Shown here: piece by piece, positions 30,393 to 41,312 of the stretch | Layout: every line of letters starts with the position of its first letter | How positions within the stretch are numbered: the first letter of the stretch is position 1 | The notes under the pieces: generated by a model | What the model was told of the DNA's origin: nothing | Database searches by the model: none | The model's input: only the letters and a program-made list of their open reading frames with translations | Assembly: GCF_028640845.1 (NCBI RefSeq) | Contig: NC_080543.1 | Coordinates: 124,001 to 188,000 of the forward strand | Reading direction: 5' to 3' | Length of the DNA: 64,000 nucleotides | Source of the DNA: Ahaetulla prasina | Lineage: Eukaryota > Chordata > Lepidosauria > Squamata > Colubridae | Position numbers and translations under genes: made by a program

Positions 30393-31052
30393 TTTTGAAC
30401 TGCCCAAGAGGGACTCTGGACAATAAAAACGATTAAAACATAAAAACAGGAGACCAAATGTCTGATTTAAATTTCCCCTTAAGGAGGCGCCTCCTTTCTC
30501 TTCTGCTCCTGTTCCCAAACACCTATTTAAGGGCCGGGACTTTTCCCTTTTCCCTTCCGTGATGGAAGACAAACCGAGGCATTAAAAACCAACAGTTCCC
30601 ACAAGTCTACCCCTGGCAACGAAAAGTGTGATCCTGAGGTCACAAATCCATTTTTTCCCCAGCCAGGGAAAATTCTCCTGTTGGGCACAGATCAATAGCT
30701 CTGTTGAGCTGCATCTAGCAAAAAAAGATTTCTATCTATCTTGTACTGTGCAAAATTGCATTGTTAGAGAGAAGCCGGCTCAGAGCGGCCAAATCATAAC
30801 AATTGATGGCGACTTCTATTATATTCCTCGAAGGGAACACAATTTGGGCAAGCACACACTTTATTGTCGTGTCGTATTGTTCAAGCCTCAAACAGCACCA
30901 GCCGCAAACAAGATTTTGCAAACAGAGGGCAAAATAAATGGAAGAAGTAAAATAAGGACAGAGGAGAAGCTCGGCAAAGATTCCGGTCCCACAGCTGAAA
31001 ACTTGGAAAATATCTCAGATGGTGCATCAGTTGAGGGTCCCAATCTGGGTCA
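30393..31052. other. Unclassified sequence with an unrecognised open frame
   Basis: From 30628 a plus-strand frame stays open about 140 codons before it enters the SINE and ends at 31230. The pre-SINE part (for example FYYIPRREHNLGKHTLYCRV) matches no family I recognise. There is no strong start context or visible splice pattern. It is most likely chance. Confidence 0.3.
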
Positions 31053-31378
31053 ACGAAGGGCCTCTGTGGCTCTGTGGCTCAGACTGCTAATGCAGTCTGT
31101 TATTAACAGCAGCTGCCTGCAATTACTGCAGGTTCTAGTCCCACCAGGCCCAAGGTTGACTCAGCCTTCCACCCTTTATAAGGTAGGTAAAATGAGGACC
31201 CAGATTGTTGGGGGGGGGGCAATAAGTTGACTTTGTATATAAATATACAAATAGAATAGAATAGAATAGAATTTTTATTGGCCAAGTGTGATTGGACAAA
31301 GACTATTGCTAACATAGTGTAAGCCGCCCTGAGGCTTCGGAGAAGGGCGGGATATAAATGCAAATTTAAAAAAAACGT
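31053..31378 (+). mobile_element. tRNA-derived SINE with a CR1-L3 tail fragment inside
   Basis: Same family as 23119. Between ATACAAAT and ACAAAGACTATTG it carries about 45 bp of minus-strand CR1-L3 3' end (AATAG repeats then TTTTTATTGGCCAAGTGTG), flanked by ACAAA on both sides. Confidence 0.82.
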
Positions 31379-31435
31379 ATCTGAGATGGAGAAAAGAAAA
31401 TCCAATCCAGAATGAAAGAAAGAGTGAGTGAGTGA

Positions 31436-32600
31436 GTGAATGAATGAATAATAATTGAGGGAGGGAGGGAGTGAGGGAGGGAGGGAGGGAGGGAAGGAAG
31501 GAAGGAAGGAAGTTGAAAGAGGGAGGGAAGGAGGAAGGAGGAAGGAAAAGACAGAGAAAGAGATAGACAGGAAGGAAGGAAGTGGGAGGGAGGGAGGAAG
31601 AAGAAGGGAGAGAGGAAGGAAGAAGAAGGAAGGAAGAAGAAGGAGGAAGGAAGGAAGGAAGGAGGAAGGAGAAGGAGGAGGAAGCAAGGAAGAAGGAGGG
31701 AGGAGGAAGGAAAAGACAGAGAAAGGAAGGAAGGAAGGAAGGAAGGAAGGAAGGAAGGAAGGAAGGAAGGAAGGAAGGAAGATGAAAGATTGAAAGAGGA
31801 GGGAGGAAGGAAGGAAGGAAGCAAGGAAAAGACAGAGAAAGAGATAGACAAGAAGGAAGAAGAAGGGAGGGAGGAAGGAAGAAGAAGGAAGGAGGAAGGA
31901 AGAAGGAAGGAGGGAGGAAGAAGGAAGGAAAAGACAGAGAAAGACATAGGAAGGAAGGAAGGAAGGAAGAAGAAAGGTTGAAAGAGGAGGAAGGAGGAAG
32001 GAGGAAGGAAAAGACAGAGAAAGAGATAGACAGGAAGGAAGGAAGTGGGAGGAGGAGGAAGAAGAAGGGAGAGGAAGAAAGAAGAAGGAAAGAAGAAGGG
32101 AGGAAGGAAGGAAGGAAGAAGGGAGGAAGGAGAAGGGAGGGAGGAAGCAAGGAAGAAGGGAGGGAGGAAGAAGGAAGGAAAAGACAGAGAAAGGAAGGAA
32201 GGAAGGAAGGAAGGAAGGAAGGAAGGAAGGAAGGAAGGAAGGAAGGAAGGAAGATGAAAGATTGAAAGAGGGAGGGAGGAAAGGAAGGAAGGAAGCAAGG
32301 AAAAGACAGAGAAAGAGATAGACAAGAAGGAAGAAAGAAGGGAGGGAGGAAGGAAGAAGAAGGGAAGGAGGAAGGAAGGAAGAAGAAGGGAAGGAGGGAG
32401 GAAGAAGGAAGGAAAAGACAGAGAAAGACATAGGAAGGAAGGAAGGAAGGAAGAAGAAAGGTTGAAAGAGGGAGGGAAGGAAGAAAGGAAGGAAGCAAGG
32501 AAAAGACAGAGAAAGAGATAGACAAGAAGGAAGGAAGAAGGAAGGGAGGGAGGGAGGTTGAAAGTGGGAGGGAAGGAGGAAGAAGGAAGGGAGGAATTTA
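31436..32600. repeat. Purine-rich GGAA/GGGA/GAAGAA low-complexity tract
   Basis: About 1.16 kb of degenerate GGAA-based repeats. Blocks such as AAAAGACAGAGAAAGAGATAG recur at several-hundred-bp spacing (near 31547, 31827, 32008, 32299, 32502), so the tract grew partly by larger segment duplications. Confidence 0.95.
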
Positions 32601-32667
32601 TGGATTTATGTATTCATTAGAAACCACCTCTCTCCCTCACTAAGGGACTCCGGGTGGAAGGGTCGGG

Positions 32668-33018
32668 GTGTATCAACAGTTCATTTAGTGACCAAAGTTA
32701 AAACGAAACTGGAAAAAGGGACTGAAGACCATTGTTCACACTTACGACTGCTGCAGCATCCCCATGGTCACATGATCAAAATTAAGATGCTTGGCACCTG
32801 ACTCACATTTATGACGGGTCATCCCCTTCTGACAAGCAAAGTCCATGGGGAAAGCCCGATTCACTTAACAACCATGTTCCTAACGTAATAGCCGCAGCCA
32901 TCTGCTTAACTGTAGCAAGGAAGGTCGTACAATGGGGGCAAAACTCACTTAACAGCCATCTCGCTCAGTGACAGAAATACGGGGCTCGGTTGCATCACGT
33001 AAGCGGAGACCCACCTGT
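32668..33018. mobile_element. Tigger-like MITE, reversed
   Basis: Internal signature motifs appear in reverse order (GTTCATTTAGTGACC, GGTCACATGATCAAAATT, GACAAGCAAAGTC, ATTCACTTAACAACC). Ends are eroded. Confidence 0.72.
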
Positions 33019-33187
33019 CTTTCTGGGACACATTTTATATGCTGTTTTTGCGATGCTTATGTGCTATTGCTCTGTATTCTGTTACGCTGCATGAAATAAA
33101 CCAACCAACCAACCAACAAACCAAAGAGAGGGGGTTGCACTAGATGACCTTGAGGGGGACCCTCGCCCTCCAGAATTCCAGGCTTCT
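33019..33187. other. (CCAA)n and CR1-like remnant
   Basis: AACCAACCAACCAACCAAC at 33100-33118, then a short CR1 3'-like stretch (TTGCACTAGATGACCTT). Confidence 0.5.
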
Positions 33188-34871
33188 CTGAATTCCTCAT
33201 ATGTCAGCTTCTGTGAAGACCTATGTGTACCAACCAGGAACTTGCGAATATACAGTAACAATAAACTTTGGTTCACACCTAAACTTAAGCAGCTACGACA
33301 TTCCAAAGAGGAAGCCTACAGAAAAGGTGATAAAATGCTGTACAATCAGGCCAGAAATGCACTAACAAGGGAGATCAGAGAAGCAAAAAGAAGCTACTCT
33401 GAAAAGCTAAAGAATCAATTTTCAGCAAATGAACCAGCAAACATGTGGAAAACTCTTAAAAATATCACCGGCTATGGCAAACCTCCTTCCCAGGCTGAAG
33501 GTAATCAACAACTGGCAGATGACCTGAATGAGTTTTACTGCAGGTTTGAAAGGAAACTACAGCCACCTATCTCCACAACCCCCATCTCAGACACACCAAC
33601 AACAGCCAAGCCTCCTACAACTGACCCCATTTCATTGGGTTCACAACCCCTAGTGATCACAGAAAAAGAAGTGCAGGACCTATTTCACAGACAAAAGCCA
33701 GGAAAAGCTCCAGGCCCAGACAAGATAACTCCTTCTTGCTTAAAAGTCTGTGCTGACCAATTGGCCCCCATCTTCACCCATATTTTCAATAAATCACTAG
33801 AGATGTGCTATGTTCCTTCTTGCTTCAAACGCTCTACCATCATCCCAGTGCCAAAGAAGCCCACCATCAAGGAACTGAATGACTACAGACCAGTTGCTCT
33901 AACATCTGTAGTCATGAAAACCTTTGAAAGGCTAGTGCTTTCCTACTTGAAAACCATCACGGATCCGCTGTTAGACCCCTTGCAATTTGCATACCGAGCA
34001 AATAGATCAACAGATGATGCTGTTAATATGGCTCTGCACTACATCCTACAACATCTTGAGTCTCCAAAGACCTATGCAAGGGTCCTTTTTGTAGACTTTA
34101 GTTCAGCATTCAATACCATCATTCCAGACATTCTTCTAACTAAGCTAAACCAGCTACAGGTACCGGAACAGACTTGTAAGTGGATCACAAGCTTCCTAAC
34201 AAACAGGAAGCAGCAGGTGAAGCTAAGCAAGATCACATCAAATACCTGTACAATTAGCACAGGGCCCCCCCAAGGCTGTGTGCTCTCCCCACTTCTCTTT
34301 TCTCTGTATACCAATGACTGCATCTCCAATGATCCATTTGTTAAGCTACTGAAGTTCGCAGATGACACAACAGTGATTGGTCTCATTCGAGACAATGACG
34401 AATCCGCATATAGACGAGAGGTCGAACGACTAGCCTTGTGGTGCAACCAAAACAATCTGGAACTGAACACACTCAAAACCGTAGAAATGGTGGTAGACTT
34501 TAGGAGAAACCCTTCCATACTTCCACCTCTCACAATACTTGACAACACAGTATCAACAGTAGAAACCTTCAAATTTCTAGGTTCTATCATATCGCAAGAT
34601 CTCAAATGGACAGCTAACATCAAAAACATCATTAAAAAAGGACAACAAAGAATGTTCTTTCTGTGCCAACTCAGTAAGCTCAAACTGCCCAAGGAGTTGC
34701 TGATCCAGTTCTACAGAGGAATTATTGAGTCTGTCATTTGCACCTCTATAACTGTCTGGTTCGGTTCTGCAACCCAACAAGAAAAACACAGACTTCTATT
34801 CTATTCTATTCTATTCTATTCTATTCTATTCTATTCTATTCTATTCTATTCTATTCTATTCTATTCTATTC
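33188..34871 (+). mobile_element. CR1-L3/Rex1-like LINE, RT frame uninterrupted, 3' end deleted
   Basis: A 5'-truncated element. Coding similarity starts near 33195 (YVSFCEDLCVPTR), covers the whole RT and thumb, and ends abruptly at about 34796 where ACTTC joins a (TTCTA)n array (34797-34871). In the copy at 61560 the same ACTTC is followed by AGAGGATAATTAG and about 530 further bases before the tail. This copy has therefore lost the C-terminal end and the 3' UTR but kept the microsatellite. Confidence 0.92.
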
Positions 34872-34909
34872 CCCTGGGATATAAGGGCACAGAAAGGGCT
34901 CTCTGCTAA
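33242..34909 (+). CDS. LINE reverse transcriptase (CR1-L3/Rex1-like), truncated but open
   Basis: A 555-codon frame with no stop. It would encode the reverse transcriptase of a non-LTR retrotransposon, which copies element RNA at the target site. Visible: linker REIREAKRSYSEKL, KPGKAPGPDKITPSCLK near residue 155, NDYRPVALTSVVMKTFERL near 215, motif A FVDFSSAFNTI near 283, motif B PPQGCVLSPLLFSLYTND near 343, catalytic LLKFADDTTVIG near 369 and thumb FLGSIIS near 444. The N-terminal endonuclease and extreme C terminus are missing, and the last ~38 codons are translated microsatellite and flank. The listed start is a TTG inside the family alignment, so it is not a real initiation site. Lack of stops suggests a fairly recent insertion. 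Not expected to be mobile. Confidence 0.85.
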   Translation: MRIYSNNKLWFTPKLKQLRHSKEEAYRKGDKMLYNQARNALTREIREAKRSYSEKLKNQFSANEPANMWKTLKNITGYGKPPSQAEGNQQLADDLNEFYCRFERKLQPPISTTPISDTPTTAKPPTTDPISLGSQPLVITEKEVQDLFHRQKPGKAPGPDKITPSCLKVCADQLAPIFTHIFNKSLEMCYVPSCFKRSTIIPVPKKPTIKELNDYRPVALTSVVMKTFERLVLSYLKTITDPLLDPLQFAYRANRSTDDAVNMALHYILQHLESPKTYARVLFVDFSSAFNTIIPDILLTKLNQLQVPEQTCKWITSFLTNRKQQVKLSKITSNTCTISTGPPQGCVLSPLLFSLYTNDCISNDPFVKLLKFADDTTVIGLIRDNDESAYRREVERLALWCNQNNLELNTLKTVEMVVDFRRNPSILPPLTILDNTVSTVETFKFLGSIISQDLKWTANIKNIIKKGQQRMFFLCQLSKLKLPKELLIQFYRGIIESVICTSITVWFGSATQQEKHRLLFYSILFYSILFYSILFYSILFYSIPLGYKGTERALC

Positions 34910-35534
34910 TCTGGCCCTCCGCCTCAGCTATTGTCAGTGGGACTCTCTCCGAGGTTCCCGCTGATCCGAAATTAAACTCTAATTATTGGATTAGCTCCTG
35001 GCGTCCTGGCCGTGTTGAGCATGAACTGGTATTCGGAAGCCAGCGTGCGCGCATGAGCCCAGGAAGGGACTCGCCACACCATGCTCCTGTGCCAAGGTGC
35101 ATCCTTGCCCATCTCTGGAACAATTTCCAGGGCTGCCACTGGCGCTGGGCACCCCGTCGTAACTTGGCTCCCTTCCAACCCCACCCCACTCCCCTGCAAG
35201 AGCCGGAGCTGGCCAAAGGGAGGGCGAGGCGGCTCTTGGCGAGAGACGTCGCCAGCCAGTTCCAATTAGTTCCCCTTCGAGACGATGAAAAGTGCCAAGG
35301 GTGCCAGCCGCCCAACCCAGGGGATGCTAATGGCCCAGGGCCATTAGCGGCTCTCAGCAGCTGGCACCCAGGGCTGAGTCCATGTTTCCGGAGTGCCTGC
35401 CCAGATCTCCAGCATTGTAACCTCTCCGAAGGGCTTAATGGTATTTGGCAGCTCCTTATCTCCCGGTGTCTCCATGGCTAATGAGCTTGGCAATTAGATC
35501 CCCCCCAGCAGAGCGGCTGGTCACTGGGTGCCTG
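34872..35534. other. Non-repetitive island
   Basis: About 660 bp of relatively GC-rich sequence with no transposon or gene recognised. It includes a palindromic GGCCCAGGGCCATTAG area near 35332 and AT-rich TAATGAGCTTGGCAATTAG near 35478. Confidence 0.45.
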
Positions 35535-35661
35535 ATGAGCCTCCCCCTCCCTTTCTCTCTCTGTCACTCTCTGTGTGTGTCTCTTTCTCTCTCTTTCTGT
35601 CATCCGTCTCTCTCTCTTTCTCTCTCTGGGTCTCTGTCTCGCTATTTCTCTCTTTCTGTTA

Positions 35662-35704
<43 letters not shown>

Positions 35705-36378
35705 GTGTGTCTCTCTCTCTCTTTCTTTCGGGTCATCTCTCTTTCTTTTTCTCTCTGTCATCTGTCTCTCTCTGTGTCTCTGTCTCTATTTTTCTCTTTC
35801 TTTCCCTCTGTCATCTCTCTCTTTCCCTCTCTCCCCCCCTCCCTCTCTGTCATCTCTCTCTGTCTGTCTTTATCATTCTTTCTCTCATTCTTTCTCTGTT
35901 TCTCTCTTTCTCTCTTTCTCTCTCATTTCTCTCTTTCTGTCACACATTTACTCTTCCTCTCTCTGTCATCTCTCTCTCTCTGTCTGTCATTTCTCTCTCT
36001 CTCTCTTTCTTTCTCTCTTTCTCTGTGTCTGTCTCTCTTTCTCTCTCTCATTTCTCTCTCTGTCTCTCTGCCTCTTTCTCTCTCTTTCCTGTCATTTCTC
36101 TTTTTCTGTTATCTCTTTCTCTCTCACTCTCTCTTTCTCTCTGTGTGTCTCTCTCTTTCTTTCGGTCATCTCTCTTTCTTTTTCTCTCTGTCATCTGTCT
36201 CTCTCTGTGTCTCTATCTTTCTCTTTCTTTCCCTCTGTCATCTCTCTCTTTCCCCCTCTCTCCCTCTCCCTCTCTGTCATCTCTCTCTGTCTGTCTTTAT
36301 CATTCTTTCTCTCATTCTTTCTCTGTCTCTCTCTTTCTCTCTTTCTGTCACACACATTTACTCTTCCTCTCTCTGTCA

Positions 36379-36416
<38 letters not shown>

Positions 36417-36545
36417 ATTTCTCTCTCTGTCTCTCTGCCTCTTTCTCTCTCTTTCCTGTCATTTCTCTCTCTGTGTGTTTCTCTTTTTTTCTCTCTGTCA
36501 TTTCTCTCTTTCTCTCTCCCTCTTCCTCATCTTTCTCTCCCTCTG
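35535..36545. repeat. (TC)n-rich low-complexity tract
   Basis: About 1 kb of TCTCTTTC-type sequence. Long frames here are artefacts of composition. A block of about 200 bp (from CTCTCTGTGTGTC through TTTATCATTCTTTCTC) occurs twice, starting near 35700 and near 36138. Confidence 0.95.
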
Positions 36546-36662
36546 AAGTAAGGATGATTCAAGCTGCAGGGAGCAGGTTAGGCTTAGGGCTGAATTTTGG
36601 TAGAGCTTCATTATCACAGGAGGCTTACAAAGAAGAAAGACTGGACAGCCTTTTGTCTAGGG

Positions 36663-36715
36663 CAGTGACGGCTAACCTTTTCGGCACCGAGTGCTGAAAC
36701 TGGAGCCTGCGTGCC
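36663..36715. mobile_element. hAT end fragment, GATGGCGAAC type
   Basis: CAGTGACGGCTAACCTTTTC followed by GGCACCGAGTGCTGAAACTG, one terminus of the hAT family also represented at 28779. Confidence 0.6.
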
Positions 36716-36856
36716 CTCCAGTGCTCCATCACTGGAGGCTTTCAAGAAGAGACTGGACAGCCACTTGTCTGAAATGGTATCAGGCATCTTGCCTTGAGCA
36801 AGGGGTTGGACTAGAAGACCTCCAAGGTCCCTTCCATCTCTGGTATTCTGTATTCT
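36716..36856 (+). mobile_element. CR1 3' end
   Basis: TCACTGGAGGCTTTCAAGAAG through GACTAGAAGACCTCCAAGG. Confidence 0.85.
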
Positions 36857-36961
36857 CCTCCAAGGAAGACAAGAGGGGCTGGAAAGTCTACTTAGCGGTG
36901 GTTTGCAACCCTAATTTTAAAGTGTTGGTGTTGCAACTGTTGACCAGGGTTCTGTGTGTAT

Positions 36962-37220
36962 AAATCAGAATAAAGCTGGAAGGGACCTTGGAGGTCTTCT
37001 AGTCCAGCCCCCTGCTCAAGTGGGAGATCCTACAACATTTCAGTCAAGCGACTGTCCAGTCTCTTCTTGGAAACCTCCAGAGTTGGAGCCACCCACAACT
37101 TCTGGTGGCAAGCGGTTCCACTGATTAATTGTCCTCACTGTCAGGAAGTTTCTCCTTAGTTCCAGGTTGCTTCTCTCCTGGATGAGTTTCCATCCGTTGC
37201 TTCTTCTCCTGCATGAGTGA
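36962..37220 (-). mobile_element. CR1 3' end, minus strand
   Basis: Begins AATAAAGCTGGAAGGGACC and runs to the TTTCCATCCGTTGCTTCTTC segment of the reversed coding end. Confidence 0.88.
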
Positions 37221-37894
37221 CCATGTCAAACGTGCCAGTGTGTGTGTGTGTATCATTCCCAGACAACTGTGGTTGCCTTTAGCTAGTTGCTGCCTCATCC
37301 AACTGCCCAGCTTTGGTGCAGCTCAATGCACAAATTCAATGAGTTAATTGAACGTAATTGAGTTAGTTAATCTAATTTAAAAATTTGCATTCCTCATTTC
37401 TATCACTCCAGGCAGCACCTGATATTTTTTTTTTCCGTTCCTTCGCTCATCTTCCCCCGGTCTCTGCATGGCTTGATCTTTGAAGTTTGTTATTTTGGGT
37501 TCATTTTTTTTTTCTTGTTTTGCCGAAACGCTGCACCCTACAATCAGTCCCAAACAGCTCCTTGGCAAGCTGTGATTAATGCACAAAAAAACACCACTGT
37601 CGATCATAGCTTCTTTACTTCAAAGCTGCCGTTATCGCGATTAAATTAAACATGTTTTCAGCACAAGGACAAAATGAAACAAAATGTGTGCAGGACAAAT
37701 TGGCTTAGAACGAGAAGTACTAGTGCCCAGTGCTGTTCCTGTCTAGCTACCTATTTTTGTGAATTTTACAAATTGTCTTAAGACTTGTAAAACAACAGCA
37801 GCTGCCCAACAGATCTTGGTGCTCAACTCAGACCTCGGTATATGTGTGTTTTAGCTTGTTGGTTTTGTGTGTGTGTCTTTGCATCAGTTGTGAT
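37221..37894. other. Unclassified sequence
   Basis: Short (TG)n runs near 37232 and 37864; no gene or transposon recognised. Confidence 0.5.
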
Positions 37895-38405
37895 TCCTAG
37901 GGCGTGCAAGTCAACCTTGGTCGTTTTAAGATGTGTGGACTTCAACTCCCAGAATTCTTAAGCCAGGTATGAATGATAGAGTTGGAAGAGACCAGAAGGG
38001 CCATCTAAGTCCTGTATTTCTCAACCTTGGTGACTTTCAGAGATGTGGACTTCAACTCCCAGAATTCCCCAGCTGGAAGTCCACACATCTTAAAGTTGAA
38101 TTCTGGGAATTGAAGTCCATGCCTTATAAAAGTTGAATTTTGGGAGTTGAAGTCCACATATCTTAAAAGTTGAATTCTTGGAGTTGAAGGCTCCACTTGC
38201 TGGCTAGGGAATTCTGGGAGGTAAAGTCCACATACTTTACACTTGTCAAGATTGAGATATGGGAATGCCACTCCAAAATCTTTATTTTAACTTTCTCTGA
38301 ATATTTTCTAGCTTAGTGTTTCTCGACCTTGGTCACTTTCAGACGTGTGGACTTCAACTCCCAGAATTCCCCAGCCAGCCATGAATGATAGAGTTGGAAG
38401 AGACC

Positions 38406-38949
38406 TGTCATGTCCCCCTCCCCCTCCGACGACCGGGTCTAGGAAGTCCGTATCAAGCGGGGCCACGAAGCCTCTGCAGCTTTGCAAAATTCCTTTCAGA
38501 TTTCTCAGGGCAGGCAGGAATCCAAGTTGTGACTTCAGCAAACTAGATGAGACTTTGCTTGACTCAAGGTTGGAATGCCACAAGCAGGTCCTTTATATAG
38601 GCCATGGGGTGTGGCTCCATGACTCAGCACTTATCCAGGCCTGCCCCTCCCTTCCTTCTGCTGACGTCGCCTCTCAGATCTCCAGAAGCGAGGATCCTCC
38701 CACTGTGAATTCTCTTCAGCTGGATCTGCTGTTGGTAATTCCAGCACATGGCTGGCTCCCTGCTCACACGCTGTAGGAGTGAGGTTTGTTTGTTCATTCC
38801 TGACATCCTGTCCAGGCATGGGGCCAGGGCTGGAGGCTGGAGGCATGACAGGCCGTTCGTCTTCATTATCAGACTCCGAGTCTGATAGCAGGCCCTGGAG
38901 GAGACGGGAGGGTCCCGGCTGAGGAAAGGAGGGAGGATGAGGCACAACA
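38406..38949 (-). mobile_element. Solo LTR, family A
   Basis: A 544-bp unit with TG...CA ends. Flanks AGACC and AGGCC match at four of five. On the minus strand it reads SDSESDNEDERPVMPPASSP and SQWEDPRFWRSERRRQQKEG before a TATATAAA box at 38592-38599. Confidence 0.85.
38592..38599 (-). promoter_or_regulatory. LTR TATA box
   Basis: TATATAAA on the minus strand, same context (GGCC then CCTATATAAAGGACC) as the LTR at 12168. Confidence 0.6.
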
Positions 38950-39105
38950 AGGCCAGAAGGATCTGGTTGAAGTCTGCCAGGCTTAAAGTTGCCAAGGTTG
39001 GAGACCCCTGATCTAAATCCTGTATGGCTAAGTATGTCTGGCTGGGGAATTCTGGGAGTTGAAGTCCACCTGCCTTAAAGAAACCAAGGTTGAGAAACAC
39101 TCTTG

Positions 39106-40781
39106 TAGTTGATTTGGAGACTGGCCATGTTGTAATTCGCTACCTCTTCCCGCTTTCATTTCTTCACTGATTGTAGGACATTATCTGCTCGGATAGAGCG
39201 ATATTTCGTTAAATCGATTCTTCCTAAACACCCACATCATATTTCCCGGGCCATTGGCTTTCCACACAACCCCCAAAGCTTAATGGAGCCACGCTGAATG
39301 GTTAGCCAATGTTTCTTCTCCGAAATGCTTCACTCGTCTGGTTGCAATCGTACCCGTGCGATCGAAGCCGAATGCTTCCGTTTTGCTTTTGATCTGTCCC
39401 CCCCCCCCCACACACCCAAAAAAAAGAGGAAGGAAAAAAAAAAGAACTTCGTTCTGGAACATTTCAGCCCTATCAAAGTTTTCTCCAGCTCAGGGAAAAG
39501 AATTCCTTGTGAAAATGCTGTGATGGAGATGGTTGTCTGGGAAGCTATCAATCGCTTGGCACAGCATCAAAAACCAAAAACAGAATTACCCAGACTTTTA
39601 ATAAGGTGTTTTAAAACTACCGAATCTTGGAAACGGGTGATAGGCCTATGTTATTAATGAGTTCATTAACGCAGAGTTTCTTTGAGGGTCTTTTGACAGC
39701 TCGTCTTCTCAGGTTTCTGCCGCTGTGAGTGAGCTGCTGCTTAGGAGATAAGCTCCTAATAAACCTTCCTTATCGTTTTGTTGTTTAGGAATTAAATTCC
39801 GCTTTCCCAGCCTCCTCACAATCTCACACTGAAGGCGCACCGTGCTGGGAACCACGTCTCTTCCGTCTTCGGCAGGTCCTTCCAGATCTCTGGGTTTCTT
39901 TCGCAGATGCGGCCAGATCTTGGGCGGTTCTAGCCGAGGGCATCCTTGGTCTTCTAAAAGTTCTCCAGGACGTGGTTAAAAAAAAAAAAGTCAGGATGGG
40001 CTACCACGATGCAGTCTAAACTGCCCTGGTTTTATGTTGTGTGGTTCAAACATTGAACAATTTTGTTTTTATTTCTTTATTTTGACCAGAGCCTGCAGCC
40101 GCTTTGGGTCTTCTAGATGCAGAATCCAATCTGGGTCAGTCAACGGGACCAGAGGTTTAGTTTTCACATCCATCCTTGGAAAACTTCTCTCTAGCGGAGT
40201 GTGTTCTTTGTCCTAGTCTGTGTGTCGTATTTATACGGTGCCTGGTTATGTGAGGCTTTTTTAAGGTATTGATTGGGGTGTTTGCTATTAAGATATTGGC
40301 TGTTGTTTCCTTCTGCTGCCAAACCCTCACCTCCTAAGTACTTGGTAAACTGGTGGTAAATCAGTAATCCTGTTGACCTACGAGGGGGCCGTTTCCTAGG
40401 TTTTAATCGCTTCTCTAGGCTGTTTTTGTCCCTGCTCGTCCAACAATCTTAGTAGCTGCAAAATTGAATGCATGTCCTTGGTCGCTGCAGTGCAAGGCTA
40501 CCGATTTACTCAGGTTTCCTCGTCTGACCTCTCGCTTGTGTTCTTGCAATCTGGTGGTTTAGCTTTTTCCCCGTCTGTCTTATATAGGGCAATCCCTACA
40601 GGGGATCCGGTAGATTACATGCGGTCTTCTAGATTTTACCTTGATTTTTCATCGTTCCGGTGGGACTTAGCAATGTCCCAAAGGAGCTTTTTCCAAAAGG
40701 TGACTGGACTTTCTTGGTGGCCTCCCGAGGAACAGACTTGAACATTGCTATCCTGATGGCAGGAGATGAAGATGCAGGAGA
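39106..40781. other. Largest non-repetitive island
   Basis: About 1.7 kb without a transposon I recognise. A plus-strand frame at 40472-40741 (89 codons) has no recognisable domain. Homopolymer runs (C near 39399, A near 39419 and 39979) are the only low-complexity features. Candidate ancestral single-copy DNA. Confidence 0.45.
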
Positions 40782-40789
40782 CTCTATCC

Positions 40790-41312
40790 CAGGGGTAGTC
40801 AACCTTTTTATACCTACCGCCCACTTTTGTATCTCTGTTAGTAGTAAAATTGTCTAACCGCCCACCGGTTCCACAGTAATACACCGTGTATTGTCGTCTG
40901 CGCATGCCTATCGCGCATTGTGGATTGGGTTTGGGGGAGGGGGGGCACCGGCTACCAGCTCTCTGTTACAGCTGGGTGGTTTGGGGGGAGATGCGCGAGC
41001 TATTCTGGGATGAGGCTTTTTTGTTTGCGGTCGCACTATAGCGTCATTTAGTTTCACTTACGTAACGTGAACTAAACTTACGCGCGGGCGATACAAATAG
41101 TATATTTTCAGAAATTTAAATTGTCACGGGGAATTTTATGAAAATCTAATGAAAATGTTTTAAAATAATAAATAATTTTAAATAATTTTTTAAAAAGTCA
41201 ATTAAATTAAAAAAAAAGGAAAGTACTTCAGTATCGGACAAAACCCCTACCGCCCACCATGAAAGCTGGAACGCCCACTAGTGGGCGGTAGGGACCAGGT
41301 TGACTACCACTG
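40790..41312. mobile_element. hAT MITE, GTAGTCAACC type
   Basis: A 523-bp element from CAGGGGTAGTCAACCTTTTT to GACCAGGTTGACTACCACTG, flanked by CTCTATCC and GTCTATCC (7 of 8). Inner arms read TACCGCCCAC and GTGGGCGGTA. Confidence 0.87.

Larger units (their letters stand above)
37905..39105. repeat. Composite hAT-MITE/CR1 units interrupted by a solo LTR
   Basis: Units with GGACTTCAACTCCCAGAATTC arms and ATGATAGAGTTGGAAGAGAC links occupy 37905-38405 and continue at 38950-39105. Several short inverted arms (AATTCTGGGAGTTGAAGTCC) at 38085-38230 are a local expansion of one arm. Confidence 0.78.

Noticed and set aside
31103..32525. Long Ser/Leu/Pro/Phe-rich frames (up to 442 codons) on the minus strand and Lys/Glu/Arg-rich frames on the plus strand
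   Set aside because: Translations of the GGAA/GGGA low-complexity tract plus part of a SINE.
35445..36697. Overlapping 323-389-codon Ser/Leu-rich frames
   Set aside because: All three frames are open because TC repeats contain no stop codons; not a gene.
40472..40741. 89-codon frame in the non-repetitive island
   Set aside because: No domain, coding signature or splice context; length is within chance expectation.
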